Of a stretch of DNA of 64,000 bases, positions 1 through 11,672 are shown one piece after another. The position numbers and the translations under genes were made by a program. The stretch is from Pogostemon cablin (Eukaryota; Streptophyta; Magnoliopsida; Lamiales; Lamiaceae), in NCBI GenBank assembly GCA_023678885.1, contig CM042972.1:13474501-13538500 (forward strand), given 5' to 3'. Numbering within the stretch: the first letter of the stretch is position 1; every line of letters begins with the position of its first letter. The notes beneath the pieces are model-generated. The model was not told where the DNA came from, ran no database searches, and saw only the letters and a program-made list of their open reading frames with translations.

Positions 1-3000
1 GAAGGAAATATGCATCGAAACGAAGGAAATGTAGATCGTAACGAGAAAATGAGCATCAGAATGAAGAAAATATGTATCGATAGGAATTAATTATTGATTG
101 TAACGAGAAAATGATCATCAAAATGAAGGAAATGACAATCGAAACGAAGAAAACATTGATCGTTACGAGAAAATGTGCATCAAAATAAAGGAAATTTGCA
201 TTGAAATGAAGGAAATATTGATCGTAACGAGAAAAAGAGCATCAAAATGGAGGAAATATGCTTCAAACGTTGATGATGTTGATCGTAAAGAGAAAATGAG
301 CATCAAAATGAAGGAAATGACCATCGAAACGAAAAAATATTTTTCGTAACGAGAAACTGTGTATAAAAATGAAGGAAATGTGCATCAAAACGACGAAAAT
401 GTTGATCGTAACGAGAAAATGAGCATCAAAATGAAGAAAAGTGCATCGAAATGAAGAAAATATTGATCATAATGAGAAAATGATCATCAAAATAAAGGAA
501 ATATGTATCAAAACGAAGGAAATGTTGATCGTAATGAGAAATGAGCATCAAAATGAAGGAAATATGCATCGAAACGAAGGAAATATAGATCGTAACGAGA
601 AAATGATCATCAAAATGAAAGAAATGACCATAGAAACCAAGGAAATGTTGATCGTTACAAGAAAATGAGCATCAAAATAAAGGAAATTTGCATCGAAATG
701 AAGGAAATATTTATAGTAAATAGAAAATGAACATCAAAATGAAGGAATTAAGCATCAAAATGAAGATAATGTTGATTGTAACGAGAAAATGAGCATCAAA
801 ATGAAGAAAATGAGCATCGAAACGAAGAAAATATTGATCGTAATGAGAAAAAGAGCATCAAAATGAAGGAAATGTGCATCAGAACGAAGAAAATGTTGAT
901 CGTAACGAACAAATGAGCATCAAAATAAGGGAAATGTGCATCGAAATGAAGAAAATATTGATCGTAACGAGAAAATGAGCATCAAAATGAAGGAAATATT
1001 GATCTTAATAAGAAAATGAGCGTCAAAATGAAGGGAATATGCACCGAAACAAAGGAAATGTTGATCGTAAGGAGAAAATGAGCATAAAAATTAAGTAAAT
1101 ATGCATCGAAAAGAGAGAAATATTGATCGTAACGAGAAATTTAGCATTAAAATGAAGGAAATATTAGTCGAAACAAAGGAAATATTGATTGTAACGAGAA
1201 AATGAATATCAAAATGAAGGAAATGTTCATCGAAACGAAAAAAATGTTGATCATAACAAGAAAATGAGCATCGAAATGAAGGAAATGTGAATCGAAACGA
1301 AGAAAATGTTTGTAACGAGAAAATGAGCATCAAAATGAAGGAAAAGTGCATCGAAACAAAGGAAATATTGATCGTAACGAGAAAATAATCATCAAAATGA
1401 AGGAAATATGTATCAAAACGAAGAAAATGTACATCGTAACGAGAAAATGAGCATCAGAATGAAGGAAATATTGATCGTAACGAGAAAATGAGCATCGAAA
1501 TGAAGTAAATATGCATCAAAACAAAGAAAATATTGATCGTAACGAGAAAATGAGCATCAAAATGAAGGAAATGTGCATCAAAATAAAGAAAATATTGATC
1601 GTATAAAGAAAATAAGCATCAAAACGAAAGAAATAGTGATTGTAACGAGAAAATGATCATCAAAATAAAAGAAATATGTATCAAAACGAAGGAAATATTG
1701 ATAGAAATGAGAAAAAGAGCATCAAAATGAAGGAAATATGCATCGAAACAAAGGAAATGTAGATTGTAACGAGAAAATGAGCATCAGAATGAAGGAAATA
1801 TGCATTGATAGGAAATAATTATTGATCGTAATGAGAAAATGACCATCGAAACGAAGGAAATGTTGATCATTATTAGAAAATGAGCATTAAAATAAAGGAA
1901 ATATTGATCGTAACGAGAAAATGAGCACCAAAATGAAGTAAATATGCATCAAAACGATGATAATGTTGATCGTAAAGAGAACATGAGCATCAAAATGAAG
2001 GAAATGACCATTGAAATGATGAAAATATTTATCGTAACGAGAAAATATGAATAAAAATTAAGGAAATGCGCATCAAAAAGACGAAAATGTTGATCGTAAC
2101 GAGAAAATGAGCATCAAAATGAAGGAAATGTGCATCGCAACGAAGAAAATGTTAATCGTAACGAGAAAATGAGCATCAAAATGATGGAAAAGTGCATCGA
2201 AACGAAGAAAATATTGATCATAACTAGAAAATGATCATCAAAATGAAGGAAATATGAAACAAAACGAAGGAAGTATTGATAGTAATAAGAAAATGAGCAT
2301 CAAAATGAAGTAAATATGCATCGAAACGAAGGAAATGTAGATTGTAACGAGAAAATTAGCATCAGAATGAAGGAAATATGCATCGATAGGAAATAATTAT
2401 TGATCGTAACGAGAAAATGATCATCAAAATGAAAGGAATGACCATCGAAACGAATGAAATATTAATCGTTATGAGAAAATGAGCATCAAAATAAAGTAAA
2501 TTTGCATAGAAATAAAGGAAATATTGATCGTAACGAGAAAATGAGCATCAAAATGAAGGAAATATGCATCAAAACGATGATAATGTTGATCGTAAAGAGA
2601 ACATGAGCATCAAAATGAAAGAAATGACCATCGAAATGAAGAAAATATTTATAGTAACGAGAAAATAAGCATAAAAATTAAGGAAATGTGCATCAAAAGG
2701 ACAAAAATGTTGATCGTAATAAGAAAATGAGCATCAAAAACAAAGGAAATGTGCATTGAAACGAAGAAAATGTTGATCGTAACGAGAAAATGAGCATCAA
2801 AATGAAGGAAAAGTGCATCGAAATGAAGAAAATATTGATCGTTATGCGAAAATGATCATCAAAATGAAGGAAATATGTGACAAAACGAAGGAAATATTGA
2901 TCGTAATGAGAAAATAAGCATAAAATGAAGGAAATATGCATCGAAACTAAGGAAATGTAGATCGTAACGAGAAAATGAGTATCAGAATGAAGGAAATATG

Positions 3001-4555
3001 CATGATAGGAAATAATTATTGATCGTAATGAGAAAATGATCATCAAAATGAAGGAAAGGACCATCGAAACCAAGGAAATGTTGATCGTTACAAAAAAATG
3101 AGCATCAGAATAAAAGAAATTTGCATCAAAATGAAGGAAATATTGAAAGTAACGAGAAAATAAACATCAAAATAAAGGAAATGAACATCGAAAATGAAGG
3201 AAATGAGATTGAAACGAAGAAAAAATTAATAGTAACGAGAAAATGAGCATCAAAATAAAGAAAATGTACATCAGAACGAAGAAAATGTTGATCTTAACGA
3301 GAAATTGAGCATCAAAATGAAGGAAATATGAACCGAAACTAAGAAAATGTTGATCGTAACTAGAAAATGAGCATAAAAATGAAGGAAATATTCGTCGAAA
3401 AGAGGGAAATGCTGATCATAACGAGAAATTTAGCATCAAAATTAAGGAAATATTAGTCGAAACGAAGGAAATATTGATCGGAACGAGAAAATGAGCATCA
3501 AAATGAAGGAATGTGCATCAAAACGAAGAAAATGTTAATCGTAACGAGAAAATGAGCAATAAAATGAAGGAAATGTGCATCGAAACAAAGAAAATGTTGA
3601 TCGTAATGAGAAAATGAACATTAAATGAAGGAAATGTGCATCAAAACGAAGGAAATATTGATCGTAACGAGAAAATGAGCATCAAAATGAAGGAAAGTGT
3701 ATCGAAACGAAGGAAATATTGATCGTAACGAGAAAAGGATCATCAAAATGAAGGAAATGTTGATCGTAATGAGAAAATGAGCATCAAAATGAGGGAAATA
3801 TGCATCGAAATGAAGGAAATGTAGATCGTAACGAGAAAATGAGTATCAGAATGAAGGAAATATTGATCTTAACGAGAAAATGAGTATCAAAATGAAGGAA
3901 ATATGCATCAAAACGAAGATAATGTTGATTGTAAAGAGAAAATGAGCATAAAACGAAGGAAATGACGATTGAAACGAAGAAAATATAGATCGTAACAAGA
4001 AAATGAGCATCAAAATGATGGAAATGTGTATTAAAACGACGAAAATGTTGATCGTAACGAGAAAATGAGCATCAAAATGAAGGAAATGTGCATCGAAACG
4101 AAGAAAATGTTGATCGTAACGAGAAAATGAGCATCAAAATGAAGGAAAAGTGCATCGAAATGAAGAAAATATTGATCGTAACGAGAAAATGATCATCAAA
4201 ATGAAGGAAATATGTATCAAAACGAAGGAAATGTTGATCGTAATGAGAAAATGAGCATCAAAATAAATGAAATATGCATCGAAATGAAGGAAATGTAGAT
4301 CGTAATGAGAAAATGAGCATCAGAATGAAGTAAATATGCATCGATAGGAAATAATTATTGATCGTAACGAGAAAATGATCATCAAAATGAAGTAAATGAC
4401 CATCGAAACCAAGAAAGTGTTGATTGTTTCAAGAAAATGAGAATCAAAATAAAGGAAATTTGCATCAAAATGAAGGAAATATTGATCGTAAAGAGAAAAT
4501 GAACATCAAAATGAAGGAATTATGCATCAAAATGAAGATAATGTTGATCGTAACA
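1..4555 (+). repeat. Diverged satellite block with traces of a 10-monomer higher-order repeat
   Basis: Monomers here differ from one another more than elsewhere, with many non-CpG changes. A marker monomer containing GATAGGAAATAATTATTG (or a close variant) recurs near 80, 1807, 2395, 3004 and 4341. A second marker, ATGATAATGTTGATCGTAAAG, recurs with a spacing of exactly 620 bp (1955 and 2575), which is ten monomers. The block ends at an out-of-register junction near 4556, where the 8-kb repeated unit begins. Confidence 0.75.
4079..4140 (+). repeat. Reference satellite monomer (62 bp)
   Basis: This copy matches the consensus that recurs most often through the window and is a convenient register. 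Its three sub-blocks are about 21, 20 and 21 bp, and each holds an A-rich core followed by ATG and then a GATC/CATC end. It has four CpG sites, two in the CGAAACGAAG part and two in the CGTAACGAG part. These are the positions that vary most among copies. Confidence 0.95.
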
Positions 4556-6449
4556 AGAAAATATTGATCGTAACGAGAAAATGAGCATCAAAATGAAGGA
4601 AATACGCATCATAACGAAGAAAATATAGATCGTAACGAACAAATGAGCATCAAAATAAAGGAAATGTGCATCGAAACGAAGAAAATATTGATCGTAACGA
4701 GAAAATGAGCATAAAAATGAAGGAAATATACACCTAAACAAAGGAAATGTTGATCGTAACTATAAAATGAGCATAAAAATGAAGGAAATATGCATCGAAA
4801 AGAGGGAAATGTTGATCATAACAAGAAATTTAGAATTAAAATGAATGAAATATTAATCGAAACGAAGGAAATATTGATCATAACGAGAAATTGAGCATCA
4901 AAATGAAGGAAATATGCATCGAAACGAAGAAAGTGTTGATAGTAACGATAAAATGAGCATCAAAATGAAGGAAATGTGCATCGAAACGAAGAAAATATTG
5001 ATCGTAACGAGAAAAAGAGCATCAAAATGAAGGAAATGTGTATCGAAATGTAGGAAATTTGCATCAAAATGAAGAAATGTGTATCGAAACGAAGAAAATG
5101 TTCGTAACGAGAAAATGAGCATCAAAATGAAGGAAAAGTGCTTCGAAACGAAGAAAATGTTGATCGTAATGATAAAATGAGCATCAAAATGAAGGAAAAA
5201 TGCATCGAACCGAAGGAAATATTGATCGTAATGAGAAAATGAGCATCAAAATAAAGGAAATGTTGGTCGTTACAAGAAAATGTGCATCAAAATAAAGGAA
5301 ATTTGCATCAAAATAAAGGAAATATTGATCGTAAAGAGAAAATGAGCATCAAAATGAAGGAAATATGCATCAAAACAAAGATAATGTTGATCATAACGAG
5401 AAAATGAGCATCAAAATGAATGAAATATGCATCGAAATGAAGAAAATATAGATCGTAACGAAAAAATGAGCATAAAAATGAAGTAAATATGCATCGAAAT
5501 GAGGGAAATGTTGATCGTAACAAGAAATTTAGCATTAAAATGAAGGATATATTAGTCGAAAAGAAGGAAATATTGATCGTAATGAGAAAATGAGCATCAA
5601 AATGAAGGAAATATGCATCGAAACGAGAAAATTTTGATTGTAACAAGAAAATGAGCGTCAAAATGAAGGAAATGTGAATCGAAACGAAGAAAATGTTGAT
5701 CGTAATGAGAAAATGAGCATTAAATGAAGGAAATGTGTATCGAAACAAAGAAAATGTTCGTAACTAGAAAATGAGCATCAAAATAATGGAAAAGTGCATC
5801 GAAACGAAGGAAATATTGATCGTAACGAGAAAATGATCATCAAAATGAAGGAAATATGTGTCAAAAGGAATGAAATGTTGTTCGTTACGAGAATATGAGC
5901 ATCAAAATGAAAGAAATATGAATCGAAATGAAGGAAATGTAGATCGTAACGAGAAAATGAGCATCGGAATTAAGGAAATGACCATGGAAACAAAGAAAAT
6001 ATTGATCGTAACGAGAAAATGATCATCAAAATGATGGAAAGGACCATCGAAACCAAGGAAATGTTTATCGTAACGAACAAATGAGCATCAAAATGAAGGA
6101 AATGAGCATCAGAACAAAGAAAATGTTGAACGTAACGAACAAATGAGCATCAAAATGAAGAAATGTACATCGAAACGAAGAAAATGTTGATCGTAACGAG
6201 AAAATGAGCATTAAAATGAAGGAAAAATGCATCGAACCGAAGGAAATATTGATCGTAACGAACAAATGAGCATCAAAATGAAGGAAATGTGCATCAGAAC
6301 AAAGAAAATGTTGATTGTAATGAACAAATGAGCATCAAAATGAAGGAAATGTGCATCGAAACGAAGAAAATATAGATCGTAACGAGAAAATAGCATCAAA
6401 ATGAAGTAAATATGAATCGAAAAGAGGGAAATGTTGATCGTAACAAGAA

Positions 6450-7976
6450 ATTTAGGATTAAAATGATGGAAATATTAGTCGAAACAAAGAAAATATTGAT
6501 CGTAATGAGAAAATGAGCATCAAAATGAAGGAAATGTGCATCGAAACGAAGAAAATGTTGATCGTAACAAGAAAATGAGCATCAAAATGAAGGAAATGTG
6601 CATTTGATCGTAACGAGAAAATGACCATCAGAGTGAAGGAAATGACCATCGAAACGAAGAAAATATTGATCGTAACGAGAAAATGATCATCAAAATGAAT
6701 GAAAGGACCATCGAAACCAAGTAAATGTTGATCGTAATGAACAAATGAGCATCAAAATAAAAGAAATATGAATCGAAATGAAGGAAATATAGATCGTAAC
6801 AAGAAAATGAGCATCAGAATGAAGGAAATGAGCATCGAACCGAAGAAAATATTGATCGTAACGAGAAAATGAGCATCAAAATGAAGGAAATGTGCATCAT
6901 AACGAATAAAATGTTGATCGTAACGAGAAAATGAGCATCAAAATGAAGGAAATATGCATCGAAACAAAGGAAATGCTGATCGTAACTAGAAAATATGCAT
7001 AAAAATGAAGGAAATATGCATCGAAATGAGGGAAATGTTGATCGTAACGAAAAATTTAGCATCAAAATGAAGGAAATATTAGTCGAAATGAAGAAAATAT
7101 TGATCATAACGAGAAAATGAGCATCAAAATGAAGGAATGTGCACCGAAACGAAGAAAATGTTGATCGTAATGAGAAAATGAGCATCAAAATGTAGGAAAT
7201 GTGCATTGAAACGAAGAAAATTTTTATCGTAACACGAAAATGAGCATCAAAATAAAGGAAATGTGCATTTGATCGTAACGAGAAAATGACCATCAGAATG
7301 AAGGAAATGACCATCGAAACGAAGAAAATATTGATCGTAACGAGAAAATGATTATGAAAATGAATGAAAGGACCATTGAAACCAAGGAAATGTTGATCGT
7401 AATGAACAAATGAGCATCAAAATGAAAGAAATATGAATCGAAATGAAGGAAATATAAATCATAACAAGAAAATGAGCATCAGAATGAAGGAAATGAGCAT
7501 CGAACCGAAGAAAATATTGATTGTAACGAGAAAATGAGCATCAAAATGAAGGAAATGTGCATCATAACGAAGAAAATGTTGATCGTAACGAGAAAATGAG
7601 CATCAAAATGAAGGAAATATGCATCGAAACAAAGGAAATGCTGATCGTAACTAGAAAATGTGCATAAAAATGAAGGAAATATGCATCGAAATGAGGGAAA
7701 TGTTGATTGTAACGAAAAATTTAGCATCAAAATGAAGGAAATATTAGTCGAAATGAAGAAAATATTGATCATAACGAGAAAATGTGCATCAAAATGAAGG
7801 AATGTGCACCGAAACGAAGAAAATGTTGATCGTAATGAGAAAATGAGCATCAAAATGTAGGAAATGTGCATTGAAACGAAGAAAATTTTTATCGTAACGA
7901 GAAAATGAACATCAAAATAAAGGAAATTGCATCGAAACGAAGGAAATATTGATCGTAACGAGAAAATGAGCATCAA
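6450..7976 (+). repeat. Pair of about 660-bp sub-repeats inside unit 1
   Basis: Two neighbouring blocks share the same series of variant monomers, including the short junction monomer GTGCATTTGATCG at about 6599 and 7263 (about 660-664 bp apart). The same pair recurs in unit 2 (about 14573 and 15237) and unit 3 (about 32378 and 33042). The duplication therefore predates the 8-kb amplification. Confidence 0.75.
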
Positions 7977-10550
7977 AATGAAGGAAAGTGCATTGAAACG
8001 AAGGAAATATTGATCGTAACGAGAAAAGGATCATCGAAATGAAGGAAATGTTGATCGTAATCAGAAAATGAGGATCAAAATGAAGGAAATATGCATCGAA
8101 ACGAAGGAAATGTATATCGTAACGAGAAAATGAGCATCAGAATGAAGGAAATATTGATCTTAACGAGAAAATAAGCATCAAAATAAAGGAAATATGCATC
8201 AAAACGAAGATAATGTTGATTGTAACGAGAAAATTAGCATCAAAATGTAGGAAATGACCATCGAAACAAAGAAAATATTGATCGTAACGAGAAAATGAGC
8301 ATCAAAATGAAGGAAATGTACATCAGAACAAAGAAAATGTTGATAGTAACGAACAAATGAGCATCAAAATGAAGGAAATGTGCATCGAAACGAAGAAAAT
8401 GTTGATTGCAACGAGAAAATGAGCATAAAAAATGAAGGAAATATGCACCGAAACAAAATGAAATTTTGATCGTAACTAGAAAATGAGCATAAAAATGAAG
8501 GAAATATGCACCGAAAAGAGGGAAATATTGATTGTAAAGAGAAATTTAGCATTAAAATGAAGGAAATATTAGTCGAAATGAAGGAAATATTGATCGTAAC
8601 GAGAAAATGAGCATCAAAATGAAGGAAATGTGCATCGAAACGAAGAAAATGTTGATCGTAACGAGAAAATGAGCATCAAAATGAAGGAAAGGTGCATCGA
8701 AACTAAGAAAATATTGATCGTAACTAGAAAATGTTCATCAAAATGAAGGAAATATGAATCAAAACTAAGGAAATGTAGATCGTAACAAGAAAATGAGCAT
8801 CTGAATGAAGGAAATACTGATCGTAACGAGAGACTGAGCATCAAAATGAAGGAAATATTCATCAAAACGAAGATAATGTTGATCGTAACGAGAAAATGAG
8901 CATCAAAATGAAGGAAATGAGCATCGAAACAAAGAAAATATTGATCGTAATGAGAAAATGAGCATCAAAATGAATGAAATGTGCATCGAATCAAGAAAAT
9001 GTTGATCGTAACGAGAAAATAAGCATCAAAATGAAGGAAATATACACCGAAATGAAGGAAATATTGATCGTAACTAGAAAATGAGCATAAAAATGAAGGA
9101 AATATGCATCGAAAAGAGGGAAATGTTGATCTTAATGAGAAATTTAGCTCTAAAATGAAGGAAATATTAGTCAAAACGAAGAAATATTGATCGTAACGAG
9201 AAAATGATCAAAAAAATGAAGGAAATGTGTGCATCGAAACGAAGAAAATATTTATCGTAATGAAAAAATGAGCATCAAAATGAAGGAAATGTGCATCAAA
9301 ATGAAGAAAATATTGATCGTAACGAGAAAATGAGAATCAAAATGAAGGAAATGTGCATCAAAATGAAGAAAATGTTGATCGTAATGAGAAAATGAGCATC
9401 AAAATGAAGGAAATGTGCATCGAAACGAAGAAAATGTTGATCGTAACGAGAAAATGAGCATCAAAATTAAGGAAATATGTATCGAAAAGAGGGAAATGTT
9501 GATCGTAACGAGAAATTTAGCATTAAAATTTAGGGAATATGAGTCGAAATATAGGAAATATTTATCGTAACGAGAAAATGAGCATCAAAATGAATGAAAT
9601 GTGCATCAAAATAAAGAAAATGTTGATCGTATTGAGAAAATGAGCTTCAAAATGAAGGAAATGTGCATTGAAAAGAAGAAAATATTGATCATAACGAGAA
9701 AATGAGCATCAAATTGAAGGAAATGTTGATCGTAATAAGAAAATGAGCATCAAAATGAAGGAAATATGCATCGAAACGAAGGAAATATAGATCGAAATGA
9801 GAAAATGAGCATCAGAATGAAGGAAATATTGATCTTAACGAGAAAATGAGTATCAAAATGAAGGAAATATGCATCAAAACAAAGATAATGTTGATTGTAA
9901 CGAGAAAATGAGCATCAAAATAAAGGAAATGACCATCGAAACGAAGAAATTATTGATTGTAACGAGAAAATGAGCATCAAAATGAAGGAAATGTACATCA
10001 GAACAAAGAAAATGTTGATCGTAACGAACAAATGAGCATCAAAATGAAGGAAATGTGCTTCGAAACGAAGAAAATATTGATTGTAACGAGAAAATGAGCA
10101 TCAAAATGAAGAAAATATGCACCGAAACAAAATAAAATGTTGATCGTAACAAAAAAATGAGCATAAAAATGAAGGAAATATGCATCAAAAAGAGGGAAAT
10201 GTTGATCGTAACGAGAAATTTTGCATTAAAATGAAAGAAATATTAGTCGAAATTACGGAAATATTGATCGTAACGAGAAAATAAGCATCACAATGAAGGA
10301 AATGTGCATTGAAATGAAGAAAATGTTGATGTAACGAGAAAATAAACATCAAAATGAAGGAAATGTGCATCGAAACAAAGAAAATATTGATCGTAACAAG
10401 AAAATGAGCATCAAAATGAAGGAAATGTGCATCAAAACGAAGAAAATATTGATCATAACGAGAAAATGAGCATCAAAATGAAGGAAATGTGCATCGAAAC
10501 GAAGAAAATGTTGATCGTAACGAGAAAATGAGCATCAAAATGAAGGAAAT

Positions 10551-11672
10551 GTGCATTTGATCGTAACGAGAAAATGACCATAAGAATGAAGGAAATGACC
10601 ATCGAAACGAAGAAAATATTGATCGTAACGAGAAAATGATCATCAAAATGAATGAAAGGACCATCGAAACCAAGTAAATGTTGATCGTAATGAACAAATG
10701 AGCATCAAAATGAAAGAAATATGAATCGAAATGAAGGAAATATAAATCATAACAAGAAAATGAGTATCAGAATGAAGGAAATGAGCATCGAACCGAAGAA
10801 AATATTGATTGTAACGAGAAAATGAGCATCAAAATGAAGGAAATGTGCATCATAACGAAGAAAATGTTGATCGTAACGAGAAAATGAGCATCAAAATGAA
10901 GGAAATATGCATCGAAACAAAGGAAATGCTGATCGTAACTAGAAAATGTGCATAAAAATTAAAGAAATATGCATCGAAATGAGGGAAATGTTGATCGTAA
11001 CGAAAAATTTAGCATCAAAATGAAGGAAATATTAGTCGAAATGAAGAAAATATTGATCATAACGAGAAAATGAGCATCAAAATGAAGGAATGTGCACCGA
11101 AACGAAGAAAATGTTGATCGTAATGAGAAAATGAGCATCAAAATGTAGGAAATGTGCATTGAAACGAAGAAAATTTTTATCGTAACGAGAAAATGAACAT
11201 CAAAATAAAGGAAATTGCATCGAAACGAAGGAAATATTGATCGTAACGAGAAAATGAGCATCAAAATGAAGGAAAGTGCATTGAAACGAAGGAAATATTG
11301 ATTGTAACGAGAAAAGGATCATCGAAATGAAGGAAATGTTGATCGTAATCAGAAAATGAGGATCAAAATGAAGGAAATATGCATCGAAACGAAGGAAATG
11401 TATATCGTAACGAGAAAATGAGCATCAGAATGAAGGAAATATTGATCTTAACGAGAAAATAAGCATCAAAATAAAGGAAATATGCATCAAAACGAAGATA
11501 ATGTTGATTGTAACGAGAAAATTAGCATCAAAATGTAGGAAATGACCATCGAAACGAAGAAAATATTGATCGTAACGAGAAAATGAGCATCAAAATGAAG
11601 GAAATGTACATCAGAACAAAGAAAATGTTGATAGTAACGAACAAATGAGCATCAAAATGAAGGAAATGTGCT
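10551..11672 (+). repeat. Mosaic copy of the 6.6-8.4 kb region inserted in unit 1
   Basis: From GTGCATTTGATCG at 10551 onward the sequence leaves its neighbours' pattern and follows the 6.6-6.8 kb copy for roughly 170 bp. It then follows the 7.4-8.38 kb copy at a fixed offset of 3288 until about 11672, where it returns to the local pattern. The net insertion between matching landmarks (10185 and 11797) is 1612 bp, exactly 26 x 62. The same structure is present in unit 2 at 28356-29477 and absent from unit 3. Confidence 0.78.

Noticed and set aside
10..27. Treating the 8-kb, 1298-bp and 1486-bp periods purely as assembly errors
   Set aside because: Copies carry private substitutions, one-monomer indels and, in one case, a retroelement insertion. 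At least the 8-kb units must therefore be distinct. The copy number of the almost identical 1298-bp array remains open to doubt.
6814..7314. Minus-strand open frames of 60-166 codons rich in Phe, Ser, Ile and His, repeated throughout the satellite
   Set aside because: They follow the 62-bp period. Three monomers make 186 bp, so frames of 61 codons plus stop recur automatically. The low frequency of stop codons comes from base composition. They have no start context, no conservation beyond the DNA repeat and no known domain.
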